From: an uncultured Rhizobiaceae group bacterium
GTDB lineage: Bacteria; Pseudomonadota; Alphaproteobacteria; Rhizobiales; Rhizobiaceae
NCBI GenBank assembly: GCA_947501445.1
Contig: CANMVS010000008.1
Coordinates: forward strand, 1 to 64,000
DNA length: 64,000 nucleotides
Direction: 5' to 3'
Shown: positions 8,167-17,040 of the stretch, one piece after another
Numbering within the stretch: position 1 is the stretch's first letter
How the letters are laid out: the number at the start of each line of letters is the position of its first letter
Program-made: the position numbers and the translations under genes
The notes under the pieces: model-generated
What the model saw: only the letters and a program-made list of their open reading frames with translations
The model's database searches: none
What the model was told of the DNA's origin: nothing

Positions 8167-8880
8167 ATGCGGGTAACCACAGACAAAAGCAGTCCAACGA
8201 ACCTCGTGAGCAGTACCATCGGGGTTATCAGCCAACACATTCGAGAGAATGATTTGAGCCCCGGGGACCGTCTTCCAAGCGAGAGCAGTCTTGCGAAGGA
8301 GCTTCAGGTTTCACGATCCGTAGTGCGTGAGGCGTTCCGATCGCTGGCAGCGATGCGGCTGATCAACCTGAGCGCCGGAAAAAGGGCAACGGTTGCACAT
8401 CTTGATCATGGTGCCATGTCGCTGATGATTGAGCATGGCGTCCTGACCGAGCAGATCAGCGTTCAGCAAATCTATGATGTACGCAGAACAATTGAGACGC
8501 GGACTGTCACACTGGCAAGCTTGCGTCGCACAGAGGCCGAAGCAAAGACAATCCGCCACCATGCCGCCCAGATGAAAGCCAATCTGCATGATGCAAATGA
8601 GGTGATGGAGCATGATCTGGCATTTCACCTCGAAATTGCCAAAGCGTCACGAAACCCGGTTTTCGCGATGATTGTTGGAGCCTTTCAGGGTGTCTCCCGG
8701 CAGAGTTGGTCCGTGGGCTGGCGGAACCGGGTAAATGAGGATCAGCGACTTGCCATGGTTCAAACCCATATCGACCTTTCCGATGCAATTGCAACGGGTG
8801 ACCCGCAGCGCGCCAGCGCTCTCATGACGGCTCACTTTGATGACAGCATAAAAGTTCTCATTGATGCCGGTTTAACGTGA
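8167..8880 (+). CDS. GntR-family (FadR/FCD) transcriptional regulator
   Basis: A 237-residue regulator. The winged-helix GntR domain spans about residues 10-80 (IRENDLSPGDRLPSESSLAKELQVSRSVVREAFRSLAAMRL, the classic signature). An all-helical FCD ligand domain follows, with the metal-site pattern DLAFHLEIAKASRNP and a late histidine region (MVQTHIDLSDAI, LMTAHFD). FCD proteins typically sense sugar acids or other carboxylates and repress their catabolic genes. It sits at the head of the cluster, 7 bp before the enolase-superfamily dehydratase, next to a 17-bp palindrome. Confidence 0.92.
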   Translation: MRVTTDKSSPTNLVSSTIGVISQHIRENDLSPGDRLPSESSLAKELQVSRSVVREAFRSLAAMRLINLSAGKRATVAHLDHGAMSLMIEHGVLTEQISVQQIYDVRRTIETRTVTLASLRRTEAEAKTIRHHAAQMKANLHDANEVMEHDLAFHLEIAKASRNPVFAMIVGAFQGVSRQSWSVGWRNRVNEDQRLAMVQTHIDLSDAIATGDPQRASALMTAHFDDSIKVLIDAGLT

Positions 8881-8887
8881 GGCTTTC

Positions 8888-10096
8888 ATGAGAATTACCA
8901 AGCTCGAAACCATACGGATCGAAGAGCGCCCCAACCTTTTGTGGATACACGTTCACACCGACGAGGGGTTGATTGGCCTTGGAGAAACCTTCTTCGGGGC
9001 ACAGGCGGTAGAGGCCTATATTCATGAGACTGTTGCCCCCATTGTTATCGGCCGCGACCCGTTGCAGATAGACAGGCTGGCAGCCGATCTGGTGGGATAT
9101 CTCGGTTATCGGTCCACAGGGGTCGAAATGCGCGGCAATTCCGCATTCGATATCGCACTTTGGGATTTGTTCGGCAAAGTGACGGGCCAACCCATTGCCC
9201 AACTTCTGGGCGGTTTCACCCGGCAGGATATTCGCACCTACAATACCTGTGCAGGTACTGAATACATAAAGAAAGCGACGGGTCAAAACACTGCAAATTA
9301 TGCGCTCAGAGGCGGCGCGGATGAAAGCTACGACGACTTGAACGCCTTCATGAATTGCGCGGATGAACTGGCAATATCGCTTCTGGAAGAAGATATCACG
9401 GCGATGAAAATCTGGCCCTTTGATGTGGCCGCCGAAAAGACACGCGGACAATATATCGAAAAAGCCGACCTGAAATCCGCGCTGATACCTTTTGAGAAAA
9501 TCCGCAGGGCCGTCGGCGACAAGATGGACATTATGGTGGAATTCCATCTGATGTGGCAACTCCTGCCGGCGATTGAATTGGCCCGGGCACTCGAACCCTT
9601 TGATACACTCTGGCATGAAGATCCAATCAAAATGGATAGTCTGTCCAGTCTCAAGCGCTATGCCGATGCCTCCCGGGCACCCATCGCCGCCTCGGAGACC
9701 CTGGGGTCTCGTTGGGCGTTTCGCGATTTGATCGAGACAGGTGTAGCGGGCGTGTTCAATCTCGACATCAGTTGGTGCGGCGGCTTGTCCGAGGCCCGCA
9801 AGATCGCATCAATGGCTGAGACCTGGCACCTTCCAATTGCCCCGCACGATTGCACCGGACCGGTGGTTTTATGTGCGTCAACCCACCTGTCACTGAACGC
9901 ACCCAATGCCCTGATCCAGGAGAGTGTGCGTGCGTTTTACAAAACCTGGTACCGCGATCTGGTGACCGCGATGCCCGAGGTCCGCAAGGGCCGCATCACG
10001 GTGCCCCCCGGTCCTGGGCTCGGGATGGAACTTTCTCCGGAACTGGACCGGGCTTTCACCACATTTCGCAGAACGTCGGATGCTGCAAGCCTCTGA
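8888..10096 (+). CDS. Enolase-superfamily (mandelate racemase/muconate lactonizing) sugar-acid dehydratase
   Basis: 402 residues with an N-terminal capping domain and a C-terminal TIM barrel. Candidate metal ligands are Glu218 (VEFHL), Glu244 (WHEDP) and Glu270 (SETLG). A candidate catalytic His320-Asp321 lies in APHDC. This is the pattern of aldonate dehydratases of the MR/MLE group, which turn an aldonic acid into a 2-keto-3-deoxy acid. Flanking lactonase, sugar ABC transporter, SDR and XylX-like genes point to a pentonate or deoxyhexonate such as D-arabinonate or L-fuconate, but the exact substrate is not readable. It follows the regulator by 7 bp. Confidence 0.85.
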   Translation: MRITKLETIRIEERPNLLWIHVHTDEGLIGLGETFFGAQAVEAYIHETVAPIVIGRDPLQIDRLAADLVGYLGYRSTGVEMRGNSAFDIALWDLFGKVTGQPIAQLLGGFTRQDIRTYNTCAGTEYIKKATGQNTANYALRGGADESYDDLNAFMNCADELAISLLEEDITAMKIWPFDVAAEKTRGQYIEKADLKSALIPFEKIRRAVGDKMDIMVEFHLMWQLLPAIELARALEPFDTLWHEDPIKMDSLSSLKRYADASRAPIAASETLGSRWAFRDLIETGVAGVFNLDISWCGGLSEARKIASMAETWHLPIAPHDCTGPVVLCASTHLSLNAPNALIQESVRAFYKTWYRDLVTAMPEVRKGRITVPPGPGLGMELSPELDRAFTTFRRTSDAASL

Positions 10097-10129
10097 CACA
10101 AAACACAATCTTCAGGGAGGAGACCCAAG

Positions 10130-11107
10130 ATGAAGAAACTCATTATAACTGCCGCACTGACAGCATCCCTGCTCGGTGGCGCAGCAACAGCACAGGCCGA
10201 GGGCCTGAACATCGTATTCACCCACCATTCCTCAGCCTCAAACACTTTCTGGCAGGCGGTCAAGAAAGGTTTTGATGATGCCTGTGAAAAGATCGAAGCG
10301 AATTGCCAGATGATCTTTACCCAGACCGAGGGCTCCATCGAACAGCAGGCAGCCAATATGGAGGCCGCTCTGGCGCGCAGCCCGGACGCACTGTTAACGT
10401 CGATTGTTGATGACAGGGCGCTGGACAGCATTATCGAACGTGCTGTCGGTGATGGTGTAACTGTGATTGCGGTCAATGTGGATGACAGCGAAGGAGCTGA
10501 TGGCAATGCACGCGCCGCCTTTGTCGGTCAGGGTTTTCGCCCTGCTGGTCATTCGCTTGGCAAAGCCATGTCGACGCATTTTCCCGCTGAAGGACCGATC
10601 AAAGTCGTCGTGGGTATCTCAGCGCCCGGTCAGAATTGGTCTGAAGCGCGTGGTGGCGGCGTTCTGGATTTCATGGCAGAGTTCAAGGCTGCAAACCCGA
10701 ATCGCGATGTGAGCTTTGAGCGAATAGACAGTGGGACTGATCTGGCCGTAACAGCCGACCGTGTGGGCGCCTATCTTAATGCCAATCCTGACACAACAGC
10801 CTATTTCGATACCGGATTCTGGCATGCCGCAGTTGCGCGTGTGCTGAAGGATCGGGGCATTGCACCGGGTGAGGTCTTACTGGGTGGTTTTGACCTGGTG
10901 CCCGAGGCCGTTCAGCAAATGCAGGCCGGCTATATTCAGGTGCAGGTTGACCAGCAGCCATACATGCAGGGCTTTATCCCGGTTATGCAGGCTTACCTTG
11001 CCGACAAGGTCGGGCTTACTCCTGCTGATGTTGATACGGGCCAGGGCATCGTTACACCAGCCGAGGCTGATGCAATCATGAAACTTTCTGCGCAGGGTCT
11101 GCGGTAA
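10130..11107 (+). CDS. Periplasmic sugar-binding protein of a Frc/Rbs-type ABC transporter
   Basis: A 325-residue periplasmic binding protein (Peripla_BP_4/RbsB fold) with a signal peptide ending near AQAEG (residue 24). Fold features are the opening strand LNIVFTHHSSASNTFWQAVKKGFDDA, the GSIEQQAANMEAALARSPDALL loop, and YIQVQVDQQPYMQGF near the C-terminus. It delivers a monosaccharide to the permease/ATPase pair that follows. A strong AGGGAGGAG ribosome binding site precedes it, as is usual for an abundant binding protein. Confidence 0.92.
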   Translation: MKKLIITAALTASLLGGAATAQAEGLNIVFTHHSSASNTFWQAVKKGFDDACEKIEANCQMIFTQTEGSIEQQAANMEAALARSPDALLTSIVDDRALDSIIERAVGDGVTVIAVNVDDSEGADGNARAAFVGQGFRPAGHSLGKAMSTHFPAEGPIKVVVGISAPGQNWSEARGGGVLDFMAEFKAANPNRDVSFERIDSGTDLAVTADRVGAYLNANPDTTAYFDTGFWHAAVARVLKDRGIAPGEVLLGGFDLVPEAVQQMQAGYIQVQVDQQPYMQGFIPVMQAYLADKVGLTPADVDTGQGIVTPAEADAIMKLSAQGLR

Positions 11108-11184
11108 TACGCGCAATCTGAAATTGGGGCCCGGCAGTGCATCTGCGCGGCCGGGCTCAGCATCACATGAAGGAATGGCGCCAC

Positions 11185-12162
11185 ATGAAACGCCTCGTTA
11201 AAATCTATATGGAGAAGCCGGAGCTGGCGGCACTGGTTCTTTTGATCGTGTTGATCATCGTTTTTCAGATACGCTCAGACGGCGTATTTCTCAACGCGAA
11301 CAACCTGCGGGGCATTCTTGGTATCCTGCCAGAGATCGGCTTGATGGTGATTGGTGTCACCATCTTGATGATCTGCGGAGAGTTTGATCTTTCGGTTGGG
11401 TCGGTCTTCGCTGTTATGCCGATGACGATGGCTGTTCTCATGGCTGATGGGACGCCTTTTTATCTGGCCTTTTTGGCAGGTATGGCTGTTTGTGCTGCCA
11501 TCGGGTTCGTCAATGGCTATGTGACCATCAAATTCAATATTCCCAGTTTCATAACCACGCTTGGCATGTTGTTTATCGCCCGCTCACTGACAATCGTGAT
11601 TTCCGGCGGGTTCCCGCCACTTCTTCCAAATGACCTGCCGAACTGGCTGTTCACGGTCTTTGTGGGACCGGGTGATTTGTTTCGCATGTCATTCATCTGG
11701 TTTGTGATCATTGCCCTTGCGGCCTCCTTGATGATGAGCCGGACAAACTTTGGCAACTGGGTGCGGGCAACCGGTGGTTTTCTCCCGGCAGCCCAGGCGA
11801 TGGGTATTCCGACTGCCCGTGTGAAGATCACATGTTTCATGCTTTGCTCAATGCTTGCCGGTTTCGCCGGTATGATTCAGGTGCTGCGGCTGGGTTCGCC
11901 ACTGCCATCAATTGGTGAAGGCTGGGAACTTCAGGCCGTCGCTGCCGCTGTGATCGGCGGTACGGCACTGTCTGGCGGCATCGGTGCTGTCGCAGGCGGT
12001 GTCATCGGCGCTATCCTGATCCGCGTGATCGACAATGGGCTGGTTCTCAGCCAGGTCGACGCAAACTGGTTCAAATTTGCCATTGGCTTTCTCACCATCT
12101 TTGCTGTTGTTGCAAATTCATGGCTCGGCAAGCGTGCCAAGGCCATCAAGGTGGAGACCTGA
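11185..12162 (+). CDS. Sugar ABC transporter permease (RbsC/FrcC family)
   Basis: About 325 residues with eight to ten membrane segments. The family hallmarks are EIGLMVIGVTILMICGEFDLSVGSVFA, FIVTLGM-like FITTLGMLFIARS, and AVIGGTALSGGIGAVAGGVIGA. The start is set at 11185 (MKRLVKIYMEKPE) because GAAGGAAT lies upstream; in-frame ATGs at 11137 and 11167 are alternatives. It forms the membrane channel for the preceding binding protein and is 4 bp from the ATPase gene. Confidence 0.93.
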   Translation: MKRLVKIYMEKPELAALVLLIVLIIVFQIRSDGVFLNANNLRGILGILPEIGLMVIGVTILMICGEFDLSVGSVFAVMPMTMAVLMADGTPFYLAFLAGMAVCAAIGFVNGYVTIKFNIPSFITTLGMLFIARSLTIVISGGFPPLLPNDLPNWLFTVFVGPGDLFRMSFIWFVIIALAASLMMSRTNFGNWVRATGGFLPAAQAMGIPTARVKITCFMLCSMLAGFAGMIQVLRLGSPLPSIGEGWELQAVAAAVIGGTALSGGIGAVAGGVIGAILIRVIDNGLVLSQVDANWFKFAIGFLTIFAVVANSWLGKRAKAIKVET

Positions 12163-12165
12163 GCA

Positions 12166-12897
12166 ATGACGCAGCCAATGATCTCCGTGCGCAACCTGCA
12201 CAAATGGTACTCAGGTGTCCACGCCCTGAAAGATGTCTCACTTGATTTTGCGCCGAATGAGGCCGTCGGTCTGATCGGTGACAACGGCGCGGGCAAGTCA
12301 ACGCTTATCAATATTCTGTCTGGTGCTCAGGAGGCCAGTGAAGGCGAAATCCTGATTGATGGGCGACCGGTGAATATTTCCAATCCACGCGATGCGATGG
12401 ATTTGGGAATTGAGACCATCTACCAGTACAACTCAATGGTCCCGACAATGAGTATCGCCCGTAATCTTTTCATCGGTCGTGAACCGTTGAAATTTTCTCT
12501 GTTCGGTTTGGGTGTCATGGACCGCAAAAAAATGGCCGAAGAAAGTGTTCAGGCGATCGCTGACGTTGATCTGCATTTGCGTTCACCTGATGCGCTTATC
12601 GGTGAATTGTCCGGTGGCCAGCGCCAGGGCGTTGCCATTGCGCGTGCAATGCACTTCAAGTCCAAGGTGATGATCCTTGACGAGCCTACAAACCACCTTG
12701 CTGTCAAAGAGACCAACAAGGTGATCGGCTTTGTACGTTCGCTCAAGGAGATGAACATCACGGGGATATTCATCTCTCACAACATTCACCACGTCTTCGA
12801 CTGCTGCGATCGGATCGTGGCCATGGCGCGTGGTGAAGTTGTTTTGGACAGGCGAACAAATGACACCAATATGGACGAAATCATGGACGTGTTGTGA
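12166..12897 (+). CDS. Sugar ABC transporter ATPase, single nucleotide-binding domain
   Basis: 243 residues with Walker A GDNGAGKST, signature LSGGQRQGVAIARAM, Walker B MILDEPTNHL and a switch histidine (ISHNIHH). It powers the adjacent permease. RbsA-type ATPases normally have two fused domains. This protein has one, as in the fructose-type (FrcA) systems of rhizobia, so it is natural rather than truncated; a homodimer would supply both sites. It is tightly packed between permease and SDR genes in the same operon. Confidence 0.93.
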   Translation: MTQPMISVRNLHKWYSGVHALKDVSLDFAPNEAVGLIGDNGAGKSTLINILSGAQEASEGEILIDGRPVNISNPRDAMDLGIETIYQYNSMVPTMSIARNLFIGREPLKFSLFGLGVMDRKKMAEESVQAIADVDLHLRSPDALIGELSGGQRQGVAIARAMHFKSKVMILDEPTNHLAVKETNKVIGFVRSLKEMNITGIFISHNIHHVFDCCDRIVAMARGEVVLDRRTNDTNMDEIMDVL

Positions 12898-12906
12898 GGA
12901 TGTAAG

Positions 12907-13650
12907 ATGGGAACTCTAGACGGCAAAATAGCGCTCCTCACCGGAGGACTCGGAACCCTGGGCCGCGCCCAGGCTCAAAAACTGTCCTCGCAAGGCGCAA
13001 GTGTTGTTGTGCTTGACAGGCCCGAAAGCAAGGAGGGTGATGCGCGTGCCGCCGCCCTTGGCGAAAATGTAAGCTTTTTCGGCTGTGACCTGAATGATCT
13101 GGCAGGTGCAGAGCGTGCGGTGCAGACGCTGGTGGATGAGGTTGGTGGTTTTGATATTCTTATCAACAATGCAGCGCTCATCATTAACAAACCGCACGAA
13201 GAATTTACGCTGCAGGAGTTTGAAGATCAGATCAGGGTGAACGCCTCAGCAGCCTTTGTGCTTGCCCGGGTTTGTGCCGGTGCCATGAAAGAACGCGGAT
13301 ACGGCAAAATCATCAATTTCACATCGGTTACCCTGACAGGTCAGTGGGATGGTTATGTGCCCTACATTACGTCAAAAGGAGCAATGTTGGGCCTTACCAA
13401 ATCGATGGCGCGTGAGCTTGGTCCGCATGGGATCAATGTAAACGCGGTGGCCCCTGGTGCTGTCGTTTCTGAAGCCGAGGAACGCGTGTTCGGTGACCGG
13501 TTGCAGGAATACAATGACTGGGTACTCGACCGGCAATGTCTGAAGGCGCGCATTCAGCCTGAACATGTCGCCGATCTGGTGCATTTTCTGGTATCTGCCG
13601 CATCAGACATGATCACCGGCCAAAACTATGCCATTGACGGCGGATGGTAA
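12907..13650 (+). CDS. SDR-family oxidoreductase, probable sugar or sugar-acid dehydrogenase
   Basis: A 247-residue classical short-chain dehydrogenase with nucleotide motif TGGLGTLG near residue 13, NNAA, catalytic Ser in NFTSVT, YITSK (Tyr-x-x-x-Lys) and a C-terminal YAIDGGW. An acidic residue after the second beta strand (VVLDRPE) favours NAD over NADP. In the cluster it could be the aldose 1-dehydrogenase that makes the lactone for the SMP-30 enzyme, or a dehydrogenase acting on a 2-keto-3-deoxy acid. The XylX-like partner favours the first reading. It overlaps the epimerase start by 7 bp. Confidence 0.85.
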   Translation: MGTLDGKIALLTGGLGTLGRAQAQKLSSQGASVVVLDRPESKEGDARAAALGENVSFFGCDLNDLAGAERAVQTLVDEVGGFDILINNAALIINKPHEEFTLQEFEDQIRVNASAAFVLARVCAGAMKERGYGKIINFTSVTLTGQWDGYVPYITSKGAMLGLTKSMARELGPHGINVNAVAPGAVVSEAEERVFGDRLQEYNDWVLDRQCLKARIQPEHVADLVHFLVSAASDMITGQNYAIDGGW

Positions 13651-14510
13651 CGCCCGTTGAATTGCGCAGTGGGCTTGCCCAGGCAGTGCTGGCACCTGAG
13701 CTAGGGGGTGGAATCGCCCGGCTGGATGTGGATGGTCGTGCGGTATTGCGGCCCTGGAAGGGCGACGATACAAACACGTTTTCACTGGGCTGCAACGTAC
13801 TCGTACCGTTTTCCAACCGCATTTCAAAAGGCGGCTTTTCGTGGGCAGGTAACCACTACACAGTCGAACCGAACCTTGAAGGCGAAGCGCTGCCAATCCA
13901 CGGTGATGGTTTTCAAAAACCCTGGACCGTGAGTAAAGATAAAACGATCGCTGAAATGAAACTCGTCGACGGTGCTATTGGGCCGTGGCAATACCATGCG
14001 GTGCAAAATATTCAATTATTGCAGGGCAGCATGGAGATCGAGCTGGTCGTGACCAACACAGGTTCGCACAGCTTGCCGTTTGGATGTGGATTTCACCCAT
14101 GGTTCCCCCGCAATAGCGGGACGCGGATTTCCTTCGATGCAAAAAAAATCTGGATGGAAAACGCCCAGTTTCTGCCAACCAAAGAGGTTGCCCTGTCTGC
14201 TGTACCTCAATGGGATTTCAGATCCGAAAGCCCGTTGCCAGCGGGCTGGATCAACAATGCTTTTTCCGGGTGGCGGGGTGTAGCGCATATTTTCCAGAAT
14301 GAAGACGCTGTGTCCTGCATGGTTGAAGCTTCAGCGAACCTCAACACCGCAATCGTTTTTTCCCCGAGCCAAAATGCCGATTTCTTTTGTTTTGAACCGG
14401 TGTCTCATCCGGTCGATGCCGTTCATCTGCCCGGTAGCCCGGGCATGAAGGAATTGGCACCGCAGCAATCGATGAATGCAAAAATGAAAATTTCCTGGAG
14501 TGTCAAATGA
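13644..14510 (+). CDS. Aldose 1-epimerase (GalM-like mutarotase)
   Basis: 288 residues of the galactose-mutarotase beta-sandwich family. It interconverts the alpha and beta anomers of a free aldose before oxidation. Key residues appear in PIHGDGF (His), FGCGFHPWFPR (His, general acid) and FCFEPVSHPVDA (Glu, general base). Its ATG lies inside the SDR stop region, and its own end overlaps the next start by ATGA, so this part of the operon is strongly coupled. An anomer-converting enzyme in the cluster means a reducing sugar, not only a sugar acid, is a substrate. Confidence 0.88.
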   Translation: MVTPVELRSGLAQAVLAPELGGGIARLDVDGRAVLRPWKGDDTNTFSLGCNVLVPFSNRISKGGFSWAGNHYTVEPNLEGEALPIHGDGFQKPWTVSKDKTIAEMKLVDGAIGPWQYHAVQNIQLLQGSMEIELVVTNTGSHSLPFGCGFHPWFPRNSGTRISFDAKKIWMENAQFLPTKEVALSAVPQWDFRSESPLPAGWINNAFSGWRGVAHIFQNEDAVSCMVEASANLNTAIVFSPSQNADFFCFEPVSHPVDAVHLPGSPGMKELAPQQSMNAKMKISWSVK

Positions 14511-15646
14511 CTGAAATCCCGAAAGTCGGCACCTTCGTCGGGCGGGTCTGGAATGCAAAGGTTCAAGGCCCCTCTGTTGTGACTGTCCGCGGCAATCGGA
14601 TAATCGATATTACCAAATTCGCGGCACCGCTGGTACGCGACATCGGTGAGATGGCTGATCCGGCGGGATATGTGACTTCGGTTCAGGGCAGTGATATCGG
14701 CAATGTTGAAGAAATCATCGGGAATTTACCTGGGGACCTTTCGCGAACGCATTTTCTGGCCCCGTGTGATCTCCAGGCGGTAAAGGCCTGTGGCGTGACC
14801 TTTGCAGGCTCCATGGTTGAAAGGGTCATCGAGGAACAGGCAGGCGGGGTAGCACATAAAGCACAGGAAATTCGCTTGCGCATAGGGTCTAGGATCGGTG
14901 CCAGCCTCAGTGCGATTGTACCAGGCTCCAAACAGGCCGTCACAGTCAAGGCAGCGCTGATTGAAGAAGGGCTCTGGAGCCAGTATCTGGAGGTCGGAAT
15001 AGGCCCCGATGCTGAAGTGTTTTCAAAGGCGCAGGTTCTGTCTTCTGTTGGAACCGGCGCAGATATCGGACTGCATCCGATGTCGAGCTGGAACAATCCG
15101 GAGCCTGAGGTGGTTTTGGCGGTGTCCGGTCAGGGGCGCATTTATGGAGCAACACTGGGCAATGATGTCAATTTACGCGATGTCGAGGGCCGGTCGGCGC
15201 TGCTGCTGTCCAAGGCCAAGGACAACAACGCTTCTTCGTCCATAGGTCCGATGATCCGTCTGTTTGATGGCAGTTTCGGCATTGATGACGTGCGAAAGGC
15301 GGAGTTGAATTTGAAGGTTGAAGGCAAGGACGGATTTGTTCTCGAGGGTCACTCATCCATGAAAGAGATCAGCCGGGACCCGGAAGATCTGGTGTCGCAG
15401 ACACTGGGACGTCATCATCAGTATCCCGATGGGTTGATGCTCTATCTCGGCACGCTTTTTGCGCCAACCCAGGACCGTGATATCCCGAACGTCGGTTTCA
15501 CCCACAAAATGGGCGACAAGGTAACAATTGCCTCACCGCAGCTGGGGGTATTGGTCAACCATGTTCGCTTGTCAACCGAATGTCCGCAATGGGCTTTCGG
15601 GGCAAGTCATCTCATGCGCAATCTGGCGCAGCGCAATTTGATATGA
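14507..15646 (+). CDS. FAH-superfamily 2-keto-3-deoxy-aldonate dehydratase (XylX/KdaD-like)
   Basis: 379 residues, the length of XylX-type members rather than the roughly 280-residue diketo-acid hydrolases of the FAH superfamily. The segments LLAPCDLQAVKACGVTFAGS-like, SQYLEVGIGPDAEVF, WNNPEPEVVLAV, GNDVNLRDVEGRSALLLSKA, NASSSIGP and HQYPDGLMLYLGT match, from memory, the conserved blocks of Caulobacter XylX. That enzyme dehydrates 2-keto-3-deoxypentonate to 2-oxoglutarate semialdehyde. This makes the cluster a Weimberg-type pathway. It is the last gene of the run. The aldehyde dehydrogenase that should follow is absent here. Confidence 0.8.
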   Translation: MTEIPKVGTFVGRVWNAKVQGPSVVTVRGNRIIDITKFAAPLVRDIGEMADPAGYVTSVQGSDIGNVEEIIGNLPGDLSRTHFLAPCDLQAVKACGVTFAGSMVERVIEEQAGGVAHKAQEIRLRIGSRIGASLSAIVPGSKQAVTVKAALIEEGLWSQYLEVGIGPDAEVFSKAQVLSSVGTGADIGLHPMSSWNNPEPEVVLAVSGQGRIYGATLGNDVNLRDVEGRSALLLSKAKDNNASSSIGPMIRLFDGSFGIDDVRKAELNLKVEGKDGFVLEGHSSMKEISRDPEDLVSQTLGRHHQYPDGLMLYLGTLFAPTQDRDIPNVGFTHKMGDKVTIASPQLGVLVNHVRLSTECPQWAFGASHLMRNLAQRNLI

Positions 15647-15657
15647 GGATGCCAGCC

Positions 15658-17040
15658 TTAACCCATTATCAGGCGCGGCAACCATAATACGATACCCGGA
15701 AAGGCGATCAACACGCCCACGGTGACAGCATCGGCAACAAAAAACGGCGCCGCGCCACGAAACACATCCTGCACGGAAATATCATCACGCACGCCTGCTA
15801 CGACAAAACAGTTGAGCCCTATGGGCGGTGTAATGAGACAAAGCTCCGCCATTTTGACGACGATGATGCCGAACCAGATGGCGCATTCCGTACCGCTCAT
15901 TCCCAGAGCTGAATCAACCGCCAGAACATCCTGTCCGCCATTGAGCGCTATCACCGCCGGAAAGGTAACCGGCAGGGTGAGGATCAGCATGCCGATGGCA
16001 TCCATGAACATGCCTAAAATGACATAGGCACCAAGAATGAACAAAAGCGTTACGATTGGCGGTTGGTCAATGCTGGTAATCCAGTCCGAAAAAACACCCG
16101 GCAGATTGGCAAAACCGAGGTAGCGCACAAAGATCAGCACACCCCAGATCATGGTGAAAATCATGGCTGTCAATTTGGCGCTTTCGAGCAACGCACCCTT
16201 GAGTTGCTCCCATCTCATCCCCTTGAAAAGGGCGATCATCAAGACCAGAAAGGCTCCCATGGCACCGGCTTCCGTTGGCGTACCCCAGCCAAAATAGATG
16301 CAGTAAATGATGATGCCGACAACGGCAAAAATAGGGAAGGCACCCGGTATGCTCTCGAAGCGCTGTTTCCAGGTGAAGCCGCTGACAGGAGGGCCGAAAT
16401 TTTTGCGCACTTTGGCCAGAAAGATGATCAGTCCGCCATAAATGAGCGCAGAGACAGCCCCCGGCAAAAAGCCAGCAAGCAACAATTGGCCGACGCTGGC
16501 TTCAACAATGATTGCATAAATAACCAAAATGGCCGATGGCGGTATCAGCGAGGCGAGTGTGCCGCCGGCAGCAACTACCCCGGCCGCAAAGCGTTTGTCG
16601 TAGCCAAGCTTGAGCATTTCAGGAATGGCAATACGGGCAAACACGGCTGATGTTGCCACAGAGGCCCCTGAGACAGCTGCAAAACCGGCAGTCGCAAAGA
16701 CCGTTGCAACTCCCAGTCCACCAGGGAGCCAGCCAACCCATCGTTTGGCAGCCTCAAACAGGGCTTTTGTCAATCCGGCATAATAGGCCAGATATCCGAT
16801 CAGAATGAAAATGGGGATGAGGCTGAGGACGTGGGTCGACATTTTGGAGTGGGGCACCTGCCCGGCGATGCGCAATGCAGTCCAGAAACCGCGCTCGACG
16901 CCCTGACCCTTGTCAAAGGCAAAGATGATGAAAAGCCCGGCAAAACCAATCAGCGCGGTGGCAAAGGCAACACGAACGCCGCCCAATACCAGCAATACCA
17001 GAATACCGGAAAGAAGAATGCCTGTTTCGATCGTGTTCAT
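15658..17040 (-). CDS. dctM: TRAP transporter large permease (DctM)
   Basis: 460 residues and about 12 membrane segments. Typical DctM blocks are LLVLGGVRVAFATALIGFAG, LFEAAKRWVGWLPGGLGVATVFATAGFAAVSG split around SGAS, GGTLASLIPPSAILVIYAI and MELCLITPPIGLN-like AELCLITPPIGLNCFV. It carries the sodium-driven substrate flux of a tripartite TRAP system. Its start overlaps the DctQ stop by 4 bp. The convergent sugar-acid operon ends only 11 bp away, so it may import a related carboxylate such as an aldonate. Confidence 0.93.
   Translation of the reverse strand: MNTIETGILLSGILVLLVLGGVRVAFATALIGFAGLFIIFAFDKGQGVERGFWTALRIAGQVPHSKMSTHVLSLIPIFILIGYLAYYAGLTKALFEAAKRWVGWLPGGLGVATVFATAGFAAVSGASVATSAVFARIAIPEMLKLGYDKRFAAGVVAAGGTLASLIPPSAILVIYAIIVEASVGQLLLAGFLPGAVSALIYGGLIIFLAKVRKNFGPPVSGFTWKQRFESIPGAFPIFAVVGIIIYCIYFGWGTPTEAGAMGAFLVLMIALFKGMRWEQLKGALLESAKLTAMIFTMIWGVLIFVRYLGFANLPGVFSDWITSIDQPPIVTLLFILGAYVILGMFMDAIGMLILTLPVTFPAVIALNGGQDVLAVDSALGMSGTECAIWFGIIVVKMAELCLITPPIGLNCFVVAGVRDDISVQDVFRGAAPFFVADAVTVGVLIAFPGIVLWLPRLIMG

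Noticed and set aside
12166-12897. ABC ATPase of half length, possibly a truncated RbsA
   Set aside because: Single-domain ATPases are the norm in FrcA-type systems, and all motifs and a proper stop are present.
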